Below, piece after piece: positions 8,199-16,740 of a stretch of 64,000 nt of DNA; the first letter of the stretch is position 1; every line of letters starts with the position of its first letter. The translations under genes and the position numbers were made by a program. This DNA is from Terripilifer sp031921685 (GTDB taxonomy: Bacteria > Pseudomonadota > Alphaproteobacteria > Rhizobiales > Beijerinckiaceae). The DNA lies in assembly GCF_031921685.1 (NCBI RefSeq), contig NZ_JAPDHU010000002.1:992001-1056000 (forward strand). The letters run 5' to 3'. The notes under the pieces were generated by a model. That model did no database searches and was not told the DNA's origin. It saw nothing but the letters and a program-made list of their open reading frames with translations.

Positions 8199-9179
8199 TC
8201 AAAGCGGCTTGATGCCGGCAGCCTCAGTAGCGCGTTTCCATTTCTGGATTTCAACGCGCTGCTTCTCGCGCGCCTCCCTGGACCCGCCCTTCAGCGGCGT
8301 GCCGGCATTGGGTTCGAGAAACGCCCGCGTCTCATCCTGCGCCATGATCTTGCCGAACCAGCCTTCGAGCTTATCGACGATCTCGCGCGGCGTATCTTTC
8401 GGCGCCCAGGCTGCCCACCATGAAGTGAATTCAAAATCCTTCACCCCGGCTTCCGCCATGGTGGGAACATTCGGAAAGGTTGGATGGCGTGTCACCGCCG
8501 TGACCGCCAGCGGCTTCAATTTTCCGGCCTTCACCTGCCCCGACCCAAACGTGCCGTCGATGATCATGAAATCGATACCGCCGTTGGCGAGATCGCCCAT
8601 CGCATCCACGGCGGTACGATAGGCCACCGGAACGGCTTTGATGCCTGTCAGCGACATATAATATTCGGTGCCGATATGTGCCGTTTGGTTCGTATAGCCG
8701 TATTTGTTCTTGTCCTGCTGGCCGAGCAGATGTTTGGTCAGTTGTTCGACCGTATTGAATGGTGAGTTTGGCGCCACCACCAGAAAGAAAGTCGTCTGCG
8801 ACAGCAGGGCCAGGGGTACAAAATCCTTTTCCACGTCGAAGGAGAGATCCTTGAACATGAACGGATTGCCCGCCATGTTCGAATTCGCCGAATAGACGAT
8901 CGTATAACCGTCGGGCTTGGCATTGGCGGCCAGCGAGAGCGCGATATTGCTCGTTGCCCCAGGCCTGTTCTCGATCAGTACGGGGCGCCCACACAAATCA
9001 GACAGCTTCTTGCTGTAGAAGCGTGCCAGGATATCGGCACCGCTGCCAGCCGCGAAGCCGACCAAGGCCTTGATCGGTTGTGTCGGATAATCGCTTTCGG
9101 CACGAACTCCCTCAAAGCCGGTCGTTGCGTAAGCGATCGGCGCTGCGCCGAGCAGTCCTAGAACATGCCGTCGATCCAT
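8199..9179 (-). CDS. Bug (TctC-type) extracytoplasmic solute receptor 1
   Basis: The 326-aa protein has an N-terminal export signal (residues 1-28, with DRRHVLG and a small-residue region before RAESDYP). The rest is a Bug/TctC receptor: YPTQPIKALVGFAAGSGADILAR near the N-terminus, VLIENRPGATSNIA and KPDGYT, followed by VPTMAEAGVKDFEF. Such periplasmic receptors bind dicarboxylates or aromatic acids and normally serve a TctAB membrane pair, which is absent here. GGGAGGA lies 4-5 nt before the ATG. It lies 21 nt downstream of receptor 2, in the same direction, so the two are probably co-transcribed. It converges on the tartrate-dehydratase gene with only 3 nt between. Confidence 0.9.
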   Translation of the reverse strand: MDRRHVLGLLGAAPIAYATTGFEGVRAESDYPTQPIKALVGFAAGSGADILARFYSKKLSDLCGRPVLIENRPGATSNIALSLAANAKPDGYTIVYSANSNMAGNPFMFKDLSFDVEKDFVPLALLSQTTFFLVVAPNSPFNTVEQLTKHLLGQQDKNKYGYTNQTAHIGTEYYMSLTGIKAVPVAYRTAVDAMGDLANGGIDFMIIDGTFGSGQVKAGKLKPLAVTAVTRHPTFPNVPTMAEAGVKDFEFTSWWAAWAPKDTPREIVDKLEGWFGKIMAQDETRAFLEPNAGTPLKGGSREAREKQRVEIQKWKRATEAAGIKPL

Positions 9180-9200
9180 ATTGTCCTCCCACTTGGCCGC

Positions 9201-10181
9201 TTATTGCGGCTCGATCCCGGCGGCTTTGACCGCCTTGGCCCAATCTTCAATCTCCGTACGCAAACGCTGACTCAAAACCGTGTCGTCCTGAAAACGCACA
9301 TTGCTGCCGGTGATCGCATGATGCTGACGTGCCGCGTCGGACGTGTAGATCTCCCGCAACCAGCCTTGCAGTTTCTTGACGATGTCGTCGGGCGTACCGC
9401 GCGGCGCATAGACCGCCCAGAATGGCGCGAAGACAAAATCCTTCACGCCCGCCTCCGCCATGGTCGGGACTTGCGGCAGGCTCACCGAACGCTCCGCCGT
9501 CGTCACCGCCAGAGCCTTGATCTTGTTGTTGCGCACCACACCGGCGGCGAAACCGCCGTCCAGCACCATGAACTCCAGCGTGCCGCTCGCCACATCGGCC
9601 ACCGCATCCGCGGCAGTGCGATAGGATACCGGCTCGGCGCTCGCGCCAACCTGCGCGAGATAATAAGCGGCCGCCAGTTGACCCGTCTGATTGGTGTAGC
9701 CGTGGCGGTTGCGTGTCTTGCTCTTGAGCCGCTCGGTCAATGCCGAAACGCTCTGCAACGGCGAATCCGGCGCGACGGTGATGACGAAGGCGGCGTCGAA
9801 GAGAACGGCTATGGGCGCAAACTCTTTTTCCGTGTCGATCTTGAGGTCGCCATAGAGAAAACGGCTGCCCGCCATGGCGGAACTCGCCGCCAGCAACAAC
9901 GTATAGCCATCTGGCTTGGCCTTCGCGGCAAGGCCGATGGCGATATTGCTGCCGGCTCCCGGCCTGTTCTCGATGATGACCGGCTGCCCCGCGCGCTTCT
10001 GCAATTCAGACGAGACGAAACGCGCGCCGATGTCAGCGCCGCTGCCGGCGGCAAAGCCGAGCAGAATATGGATGGGTCGAGAAGGATAATTCTGTTGTGC
10101 GAACGCCTGTTCCGGGAACTGCACGCACAACACAATAAAGGCCATCAACAAGCCAAATACGGCCCCTCCCGTGCGGACCAT
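9201..10181 (-). CDS. Bug (TctC-type) extracytoplasmic solute receptor 2
   Basis: The 326-aa product is a Bug receptor with a signal peptide ending near QAFAQQ. It has the family segments YPSRPIHILLGFAAGSGADI, PVIIENRPGAGSNIAIGLAA, KPDGYT and VPTMAEAGVKDF. Two adjacent ATGs (10184 and 10181) follow GGGGGAGG, and 10181 gives the better 6-nt spacing. It shares its length and many segments with receptor 1 immediately downstream, so the pair probably arose by duplication. No TctA or TctB gene is near. Its ligand is unknown; co-location with a tartrate dehydratase suggests a hydroxydicarboxylate. Confidence 0.9.
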   Translation of the reverse strand: MVRTGGAVFGLLMAFIVLCVQFPEQAFAQQNYPSRPIHILLGFAAGSGADIGARFVSSELQKRAGQPVIIENRPGAGSNIAIGLAAKAKPDGYTLLLAASSAMAGSRFLYGDLKIDTEKEFAPIAVLFDAAFVITVAPDSPLQSVSALTERLKSKTRNRHGYTNQTGQLAAAYYLAQVGASAEPVSYRTAADAVADVASGTLEFMVLDGGFAAGVVRNNKIKALAVTTAERSVSLPQVPTMAEAGVKDFVFAPFWAVYAPRGTPDDIVKKLQGWLREIYTSDAARQHHAITGSNVRFQDDTVLSQRLRTEIEDWAKAVKAAGIEPQ

Positions 10182-10354
10182 CATCTTCCTCCCCCGCGTC
10201 GGCGCTGCTGTCGGCGCCATTGCGCTTAAGCTGCCGCTTCTTGGACGCGTAGGCAAGATAGCAATCGCGACCCGCACGATTATTTCGTCGCGAGGATAAG
10301 GGACCCTGTCTTATATTCTGGCGCGATCAGGCCAAAGCGGTCGCATCGACCTTG

Positions 10355-11365
10355 TTAATTGCCCTCCACCGCAATGCGCTGTTCCGCGACGATGCGGCGC
10401 CAGCGCGCAGTCTCCGCGACCATTTCTTTGCCGAGTGCGTCGGAGGCCAGATACGCGGTTGCCGTGCCTTGGGCCGTCGCGGCCGTCGCCATTTCCGGCT
10501 GATCCAGCACTGTCTTGATCGCGGCAGTGAGTTTGCCCACCACGTCAGCCGGTGTACCAGGAGGCGCGAGCACAAACAGACGCGGCGCCACATTGAAGCC
10601 CGGCAAGGCATCCGCGAGAGGCGCGACGCTTTCCGCCCCTTCGACGCGCCCCGGATTCATGAGTGCGAGCGCGCGCAACTCACCCGCGTTGGCCTGGGCA
10701 ACCGCGGACGTCACGCTGACGACACCCAGCGGCACTTGCCCACTGGCTACGTCGGTGACGATCTGCGCTGCGCCACGATAGGGCACATGCACGACGACGG
10801 CGCCCGTCGCCGCCTTGAGAACTTCGAAGCCGAGATGCTGCACCGTGCCCACGCCCGAAGACGCATAGGAGTAACGGCCCGGGTTGGCCTTCAGGTGCTG
10901 CACGAGTTCAGCCGGCGTCTTGGCCGGAAAGGTGTTGCCGGCGATGATCACCAGCGGCGAGACGAAGACACCCGCCACGGGACTGAAACTCGTCAGCGGA
11001 TCAAGCGCCGTCTTGGGTTGCAATATTTTGGCGATCAACATGGCGCTTTCGCCCATCATCAACGTGTAGCCATCGGGCGGTGCCTTGGCCACGGCATCTG
11101 CCGCGATCTGGCCTGAAGCACCCACCCGGTTCTCGACCACGATCTGCTGCCCCAGCACCGTGGAGAGTCGGGCGGCCAGCAGCCGCGCCGCCAGGTCCAC
11201 GCCCCCGCCGGCCGAATAGCCGACCAGCAAGCGCAGCGGACGGTTCGGATAATCGCTTTGAGTCTGGCCGATCGCTGGCACAGCCAGAGTGGCACCTGCA
11301 GCGAATGCAAAAGCAAGCAACGCGCGGCGGTGCATCACGTTCAGGATTGAAGCAGAGGTTTTCAT
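10355..11365 (-). CDS. Bug (TctC-type) extracytoplasmic solute receptor 3
   Basis: The 336-aa protein has a signal peptide (RRALLAFAFAAGATLAVPA, then IGQTQ) and the Bug fold: YPNRPLRLLVGYSAGGGVDL, IVVENRVGASGQIAADAVAK and PPDGYTLMMGES. Its ATG overlaps the stop of the upstream enolase-superfamily gene, so the two form an operon and translation is probably coupled. It is more divergent than receptors 1 and 2 (GGGVD instead of GSGAD) and has its own enzyme partner. It likely binds that enzyme's substrate in the periplasm. The permease partner is missing here. Confidence 0.9.
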   Translation of the reverse strand: MKTSASILNVMHRRALLAFAFAAGATLAVPAIGQTQSDYPNRPLRLLVGYSAGGGVDLAARLLAARLSTVLGQQIVVENRVGASGQIAADAVAKAPPDGYTLMMGESAMLIAKILQPKTALDPLTSFSPVAGVFVSPLVIIAGNTFPAKTPAELVQHLKANPGRYSYASSGVGTVQHLGFEVLKAATGAVVVHVPYRGAAQIVTDVASGQVPLGVVSVTSAVAQANAGELRALALMNPGRVEGAESVAPLADALPGFNVAPRLFVLAPPGTPADVVGKLTAAIKTVLDQPEMATAATAQGTATAYLASDALGKEMVAETARWRRIVAEQRIAVEGN

Positions 11366-12516
11366 GCTTTGCCCTTTCCGCGCGATAATGGCCGACGCGC
11401 GATGTCCTTCACACGGTCGACATTCGGTTCGAAGCCAAGGCCCGGTCTTTCGGGCAAGGTCAGCCAGCCGTCCTCGGGCTCCGGCAGGCCGTCGTAGATC
11501 TGGCGCAGCAGCGCAACGGCGACATAGTGGTATTCGACGAGACCGCCATTCGCGACGCCGGCATGCAGATGCATGTTATGGAAAGGCCAGGCGCCGCCAT
11601 TGTCGATCGGCACATTGAACGCCTGGGCCATGCCGGCGATCTTCAGACATTGCGAATAGCCGCCCGTAATAGCGACATTGGGTTGCAGAACGTCCGCCGC
11701 CTGCTGCACGAGCAGATCGCGAAAGCGGAAAGCCAGACCTTCATTCTGGCCACAGGCCAGCGGGATGCGCGTGCGGCGACGCAGTTCGGCCATCTGGCGC
11801 ACGTCGTTTTGCGTCAGCGGCTCCTCAAAGAAGGTGATCCCATAGGGTTCGATCCGCTGCGCGAGTTCGGTCGCGTGGAACAGATCGAGGCCGCAATTGG
11901 CATCAACATAGAGATTGACGTCCGCGCCCACGGCTTCGCGCACGGCGGCAACGCGACGCTCGTCCTCGGCGATGACCTTATCGATCGGCCGTGGCTCGTC
12001 ACGCCGCGCCAGCGCATGATCTCCGACCGTCATCTTCAGACGCCGAAAACCTTGCGACACAAACAGCTTCGCCGCCTCGGCAAGCTGGTCGCGATCGAAG
12101 AAGCCAAAGCCGAATGTGGCGTAGACCGGCACGCGCGAGCGCGCCCCACCCAGCAGGCGCCATAGCGGCAGGCCAAGCGCTTTGGCCTTGAGGTCCCACA
12201 GCGCGATATCGAGCGCTGCGATCGCATGGCTCGCATAGCCCGTCTGGCCGCGCGGTGAGAGCAGCCAATAAAGCTTGTTCCACAGCCGCTCGGAGGCCAG
12301 CGGATCCTCGCCAATCAGGGCCGGACCGGCGACTTCACGCACGGCCGTGGCGATGACCTCTTCCTCGGTGATAGCGGTCATGCCGTGACCAATGAGACCG
12401 GTGTCGGTCTCGATCTCGGTCAGGCACAGCGAAAGCGAGGTTTCCTTGTGTAAGCCAAGCAAATCGATGACGACAGGCACGTTGAGCGGCGTGGCGCCGA
12501 CACGAACAATCTTCAA
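11362..12516 (-). CDS. Mandelate racemase/muconate lactonizing-type enzyme
   Basis: The 384-aa protein belongs to the enolase superfamily. It has an N-terminal capping domain (about 1-130) and a barrel with VDANCGLDLF, FFEEPLTQND and LACGQNEG, which supply the acidic metal ligands. The usual KxK base motif reads KMT, so one lysine is missing, and the later QPD motif reads QPN. The chemistry may therefore differ from mandelate racemase, and a sugar-acid or hydroxy-acid dehydratase is possible. The start is a TTG at 12516 with AGAGGGG 8 nt upstream. The adjacent receptor and the tandem LysR gene suggest uptake and conversion of one acid. Confidence 0.85.
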   Translation of the reverse strand: MKIVRVGATPLNVPVVIDLLGLHKETSLSLCLTEIETDTGLIGHGMTAITEEEVIATAVREVAGPALIGEDPLASERLWNKLYWLLSPRGQTGYASHAIAALDIALWDLKAKALGLPLWRLLGGARSRVPVYATFGFGFFDRDQLAEAAKLFVSQGFRRLKMTVGDHALARRDEPRPIDKVIAEDERRVAAVREAVGADVNLYVDANCGLDLFHATELAQRIEPYGITFFEEPLTQNDVRQMAELRRRTRIPLACGQNEGLAFRFRDLLVQQAADVLQPNVAITGGYSQCLKIAGMAQAFNVPIDNGGAWPFHNMHLHAGVANGGLVEYHYVAVALLRQIYDGLPEPEDGWLTLPERPGLGFEPNVDRVKDIARRPLSRGKGKA

Positions 12517-12620
12517 AGCGTTTCCCCTCTCCAGACGCCGCGAGTGTGGTGCGCCGTCCGGCGGGGAACAATTCGTTTCTGACAGGCCCCAGGTTTCGCG
12601 GGAGACGAAGGCTCAACGCC

Positions 12621-13511
12621 TCACGTTATCGCCGCGCGCAGGTGTTGCAGCAGAGCGCTCGCGGCGACCGACAGTCCGTTGAGCCATCGCACACCCAGCA
12701 CGTGTTGGCGCGAAGCCCAAGGCGCATCGAGCGTGAGACAGCGCAGCTTGGCCGATGCGGACTCTTGCAGAACGACAGCGCGCGGCACTACGCCGATCCC
12801 CACCCCTTCCTCGACCATCCGGCAAACCATGTCGAAACTGCCGACCTGCATACGCACCTGCAGCGGGCGTTGCGCCTCCTGCGCGGCGGCCTGCAACGCG
12901 CGATGAACGGCCGTTCCTTCGCGCACGATCACATGTTCGCAGTCCAGAACCTCCGCCAAGCCGACACGACGCCGGCGCGCCAGCGGATGGCCTGCCGCGA
13001 CCACCACGGAGAGTTCGTCGCGCGCGAAGGGAAGGCAGTCGAGGTCCGGCGCCGGCGTGCTGGCTTCGAACACGCCGATGTCGGCCAGACCGCCCTGCAC
13101 GGCTTTCACCACCTCGGCGCTCGATCGCTCCTGCAAATCGACGCGCAGCATCGGATGCGTACGTAAAAACGAACCGATCGGCACGGGCAGGAACTGGGCG
13201 ATGGCCGAGGCATTGGCGCTGACCCGCACGACGCCGGCGACGCCACGCTGAAAATCGTCGAGCTCGGCGCCGAGCTTATCCATGGCCGAGAGCACGGTGC
13301 GCGCATGCACCAGCAGCGCATGCCCCGCTGGTGTCAGCACGACACCACGCGCGTGACGCACGAACAACGGCAGGCGAGTGCGTTCCTCCAGATCGGCAAT
13401 ACGTTTGCTGGCCGCGGCGAGCGCCAGATGGCAGCGCTTGGCGCCCTCGCTGATACTGCCCAGATCGGCCACGGCAACGAACAGACGCAGCGATTTCAGA
13501 TCGACCGCCAT
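12621..13511 (-). CDS. LysR-family transcriptional regulator
   Basis: The 296-aa protein starts with a LysR winged helix (FVAVADLGSISEGAKRCHLA then LAAASKRIADLEE) and continues with a substrate-binding domain (ISANASAIAQFLPVPIGSFL-like region, PDLDCLPFARDELSVVVAAGHPLA and VEEGVGIGVVPRAVV). It is transcribed in the same direction as the enolase-superfamily gene 104 nt downstream. It is therefore probably its regulator, although in tandem rather than divergent orientation. The ATG has no strong ribosome site in the C-rich sequence upstream. Confidence 0.9.
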   Translation of the reverse strand: MAVDLKSLRLFVAVADLGSISEGAKRCHLALAAASKRIADLEERTRLPLFVRHARGVVLTPAGHALLVHARTVLSAMDKLGAELDDFQRGVAGVVRVSANASAIAQFLPVPIGSFLRTHPMLRVDLQERSSAEVVKAVQGGLADIGVFEASTPAPDLDCLPFARDELSVVVAAGHPLARRRRVGLAEVLDCEHVIVREGTAVHRALQAAAQEAQRPLQVRMQVGSFDMVCRMVEEGVGIGVVPRAVVLQESASAKLRCLTLDAPWASRQHVLGVRWLNGLSVAASALLQHLRAAIT

Positions 13512-13677
13512 TCAGCACGGCCTTCCGTCGCCATCGCAGAGCATCGCATTCCCTCCCCCATCCAGCGCTAAGTCGGCGTAGGATTGCTGGAGCTTAAGCT
13601 GCCGATTCTAGCGGGAAGAGGCAAGACAATAGGTTTAGGTGGGCGCCGTTATTTTCGTTTCGATAATAAGGTTTCTT

Positions 13678-13706
13678 GTCATCGCATTTCAACAAAATGC
13701 GATGAC
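13678..13706. repeat. 12-bp perfect inverted repeat in intergenic region
   Basis: GTCATCGCATTT (13678-13689) and AAATGCGATGAC (13695-13706) are exact inverted repeats around a 5-nt loop, in a 261-nt gap (13512-13772) that is more A+T-rich than its surroundings. TTTT follows on the plus strand, but no plus-strand gene ends here. On the minus strand it lies 67 nt beyond the acid phosphatase stop with no T-run after it. It is either a weak terminator or an operator. I see no gene in the gap. Confidence 0.6.
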
Positions 13707-13772
13707 TTTTCTGCCGATCCGGAGATATCCAATTTCCCGATACCCATCGGCCGGCACCCGACCAGATTGGCC

Positions 13773-14606
13773 CTATGGCTCGGACAAAGCAGCCGCCTCG
13801 GCCGCGCAATGGGGTGCTGGACCGGATCGCTTCGCCAGCGCCGCCTTCACTTCCGCCTTCGCCGCTTTGAGATCAGCCAGGAAAGCCGCATTGGTCTGCA
13901 ACCGCGAAACGGTCGCCGCGCCCATGATGCGCCCCGCGTCGACATCGCTTTGCCAATGAGCATCGCAGATCACACGGCTCTGGCCGAAAGCGATACCGCG
14001 CTGGAACAGTTCATTCGCGCGCGCCGGATTGATCTGGGCGAAGACAAGAGCCCATCCCCAGCCCGCGGCCGTATGGCCGGACGGATAGGAACCGTCTCCC
14101 CGCAGGATCGCCTCCTGATCCGCCCTGCATGTCGCTTCGTTGTGAACGACGAAAGGGCGAACGCGATTGTACTTGTTCTTCACGCCATAGGTCGACAGGC
14201 CGAAATCCGATAGCATTTTCTGCATCATCGCATAGAGCCGAGGGGTCTGCTTTTCGTCGATATTGATACCCATCGCGCACGAGAAATTATCGGCCGCCTG
14301 CGGAAAGGCAAGATCGGCATCGGTGGTGGCGAGCTTCCAGCGGGCGGTGCCGCGCAGCGGGATCGTCGTTGTGCGTGCCTCCTCGTCCCGGGCCAGCGCG
14401 GCAGAGCCTGCCTCGGGCGGAGCGCCCAACAGGAGTAAGCTGTTTGGAAGATCGGATTGCTTCAGATAGCCCGGCGCGATCTTGAAATGCGGATCGGTCA
14501 CATTCGGCTGGGCCCCACCCGATTGCGCGAAGACCTGTCCACAGATCGCGAGCAGCGCAAACACGGAAACACCTGCGGTCCGAGCTGCATTCGTAATCAT
14601 AGACAT
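13773..14606 (-). CDS. Class A non-specific acid phosphatase (PAP2 superfamily), exported
   Basis: The 277-aa protein has a signal peptide (hydrophobic VSVFALLAICGQVFAQ) and carries the complete class A acid phosphatase signature: KNKYNRVRPF, GSYPSGHT and SRVICDAHWQSDVDAGR. The lysine/arginines, the PSGH histidine and the SR-H-D set form the vanadate-haloperoxidase-type active site. It hydrolyses phosphomonoesters in the periplasm. AAAGGA lies 6 nt before the ATG at 14606; neighbouring in-frame ATGs at 14612 and 14600 are possible. It is the last of three same-strand exported-protein genes, 41 nt after the outer-membrane protein gene. Confidence 0.92.
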   Translation of the reverse strand: MSMITNAARTAGVSVFALLAICGQVFAQSGGAQPNVTDPHFKIAPGYLKQSDLPNSLLLLGAPPEAGSAALARDEEARTTTIPLRGTARWKLATTDADLAFPQAADNFSCAMGINIDEKQTPRLYAMMQKMLSDFGLSTYGVKNKYNRVRPFVVHNEATCRADQEAILRGDGSYPSGHTAAGWGWALVFAQINPARANELFQRGIAFGQSRVICDAHWQSDVDAGRIMGAATVSRLQTNAAFLADLKAAKAEVKAALAKRSGPAPHCAAEAAALSEP

Positions 14607-14647
14607 CCCCATTCCTTTCAACATCGCTGAAGCCATAAATGGCCTGG

Positions 14648-15430
14648 TCAGAACCGATACGTCGCAGCAACGGCCGGGCCGTGCTGAGTGACGTCGTAAG
14701 AGAAACCGCGACGACGAAAGTCGACATGAAGCGCCCGGTAGCCAGCCTTTAATGTCAAATGGTCGTTCCAGGCGTAGTTGACGCTGCCCAAAGCCTGCCA
14801 GGTCAGGCGCGAACCAACGCCGAAGCCGCCGGCATCGCCCGCCAGCGTCAAGCTCCATGGGCCGCTGAGCTTGATGCCAAGTCGGGCACCGACGATGGGA
14901 TCGACCCAGGTCTGGGATACGCGATGATCGATGCGAAGATTTGCGAGCCCGGGCAGAATCTGGAGCCTGTTGTTCAGATTCCAGAACCGAACGCCGCTAC
15001 CCGCATCCAAGGAAATGACTGCATTCTCGTAAACGCGATAAAAGGCGGAACCGTGGATGGTCGTGCTTTGCGAGCGCACCTTCAAAGAAGAAAAGAAGGG
15101 GCCGGGCAGACTACCGCCAGACGTCACCTGCGAGAACTGACCGTCCACCAGAAAGCTCCACCGGTCGACCCGCATCTCGGCGGAGCCCATTATCGCGCCG
15201 TTGAGCTCCTTGAGCACGTCGCGAAAGCGCAAGCTGATGTCGGCGGCGGGAAGCGGCGGAAAGGTCGCGCTCTTCCCGTCGATGGCAGTCGCCCAGATAT
15301 AACTCGTGATGGAAAAGCTGGGGCCTGATATGACGACAGGCGCGCGCGGCGAGCCGGGCCGTGGGAGATCGGATGCCCAAGCGGGCGTGTGCAATGCTGC
15401 CGCCATCAATCCGATTGCGAAATAGCGCAC
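14648..15430 (-). CDS. Outer-membrane beta-barrel protein
   Basis: The 260-aa protein has a signal peptide (MRYFAIGLMAAALHTPAWAS). Alternating amphipathic segments follow and the chain ends in ATYRF, a C-terminal aromatic residue typical of outer-membrane barrels. Segments such as SITSYIWATAIDG and HLTLKAGYRALHVDFRR resemble small OmpA/OmpW-like porin-type barrels found beside lipid or aromatic catabolic genes. The GTG at 15430 is chosen because AAGGAG sits 5 nt upstream; an in-frame GTG six codons earlier overlaps this site. The function is unknown. Confidence 0.8.
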   Translation of the reverse strand: MRYFAIGLMAAALHTPAWASDLPRPGSPRAPVVISGPSFSITSYIWATAIDGKSATFPPLPAADISLRFRDVLKELNGAIMGSAEMRVDRWSFLVDGQFSQVTSGGSLPGPFFSSLKVRSQSTTIHGSAFYRVYENAVISLDAGSGVRFWNLNNRLQILPGLANLRIDHRVSQTWVDPIVGARLGIKLSGPWSLTLAGDAGGFGVGSRLTWQALGSVNYAWNDHLTLKAGYRALHVDFRRRGFSYDVTQHGPAVAATYRF

Positions 15431-15538
15431 TGTTTCTCCTTGAATCACACTGCGGTCCCACAGCCGCCAGCATGTTCCGCTCCGCTTTCGAGCGAGACGG
15501 AACGCAACTGGCTTCTCCCTAGAACAATCGCTTGAGGT

Positions 15539-16573
15539 TCAGTTTGCGGGATTGGCCTCGGGAAACTTCCACTTGCCGCTGACAATGGATTGCTCAGGGC
15601 GATAAAGCCGCGCGGTGTAATTCCAGCCCTCGACGATCGGCAAGCAGTTCGGAATTTTGCCGTCACAACCGCCGAATTGGAGTGTCACCGAGCCGTCCGC
15701 ATTCTTCTTCGCGGTCAGGTTGTTGATCGAATAGGCGTCGTAGGCGTTTTTCTCGAAGAAGCCCTTTGCGTTGTAGACGCTGACCGACCAGAACGCCTTC
15801 ACCGGCACATTCGTCGGCAGGGTGAGGGTGTGAACTGTACGGCCGTCGTTCTTCGCGGGCGTGAAGCTCAGGTAGGTAGCGTCCTTCTCCGGAATTCCGC
15901 CCCATCCGGAGGCCGTGCCCATGAGGTGCTGGATCGGATCGACTTGACCACGCGCACCAAAAGCGCCACGAAAAGACGTCTGATGTTTTGCCAATGCGAG
16001 CAGCGCATTGCGGATATCCGTGAGACTGCCTTCGTCCCAGTTTGGAAGCTCGAGCTTCCCTGTCTCCTTCTGGCTGACCTTGATGGCATCCTGAAGCCTG
16101 TGGACCTCCTCGATATCCTTCGGATCGTTCGGATTAACCAACGTCCGGACAGCTACGAAGACATACCTGGTGCCAGCCGATTTCTGCGTCAATGTTACCG
16201 GCTTGGTCCCGTAGGCGACGACCGGTAGATAGTGGTCCTGGTCGACGACCATCATCGACATATAGCGCTTGCCGGTGTCCGGCATCGTGAGCGTGACCGG
16301 GCTGGCGGCAAGATCAAACACGGCAAACGAGTAAAGCGTATCTCGGTTCATACGGATGACCGTTTGCTTATCGATCGCCGTTGGCTCCCGGGAGTGCTGA
16401 AACTTACCCAGTCCGCCTACCGTCTTTGCATTCGCCGCAAAGTAATTGTCAGTCTCGGCGCGGACGAAATTATCAACGGTGACCCGCGTTTTACCGCTCG
16501 GCGCCTGGGCAAATGCTCCCCCGGCCAGAGCAACGGAAGCAAATGCGAGACTGATCCCAACCAAGCGGAACAT
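15539..16573 (-). CDS. Exported DUF1254/DUF1214 family protein
   Basis: The 344-aa protein has a signal peptide (MFRLVGISLAFASVALAGGA ending in AFAQ). The DUF1254 region follows (NFVRAETDNYFAAN, RMNRDTLYSFAVFDL and TGKRYMSMMVVDQDHY) and then the DUF1214 region (AFWSVSVYNAKGFFEKN and SINNLTAKKNADGSVTLQFG). These periplasmic proteins are widespread; their biochemistry is unclear to me. AGAGG lies 7 nt before the ATG. The gene is divergent from an AraC-type gene, which is its likely regulator, and heads the run with the outer-membrane and phosphatase genes (gaps of 108 and 41 nt). Confidence 0.87.
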   Translation of the reverse strand: MFRLVGISLAFASVALAGGAFAQAPSGKTRVTVDNFVRAETDNYFAANAKTVGGLGKFQHSREPTAIDKQTVIRMNRDTLYSFAVFDLAASPVTLTMPDTGKRYMSMMVVDQDHYLPVVAYGTKPVTLTQKSAGTRYVFVAVRTLVNPNDPKDIEEVHRLQDAIKVSQKETGKLELPNWDEGSLTDIRNALLALAKHQTSFRGAFGARGQVDPIQHLMGTASGWGGIPEKDATYLSFTPAKNDGRTVHTLTLPTNVPVKAFWSVSVYNAKGFFEKNAYDAYSINNLTAKKNADGSVTLQFGGCDGKIPNCLPIVEGWNYTARLYRPEQSIVSGKWKFPEANPAN

Positions 16574-16740
16574 AAACCGACCTCTTCATTCAAGGACGCC
16601 GTGAGACGAACTTTGTCTGGATCATTTCGTGCATAGGCAGAGCGTCCGTCTTGCCATTTCGCGCCAAGCACGGCTTGCCGGTAGCGAATCCTTGAAACTT
16701 CCGGGTAGAAAGCGTCAGCACATGATCGCGGCGGGATCCA

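Noticed and set aside
9165..10229. 354-codon plus-strand frame opposite Bug receptor 2
   Set aside because: The minus strand has a signal peptide and Bug motifs; the plus frame does not resemble a protein.
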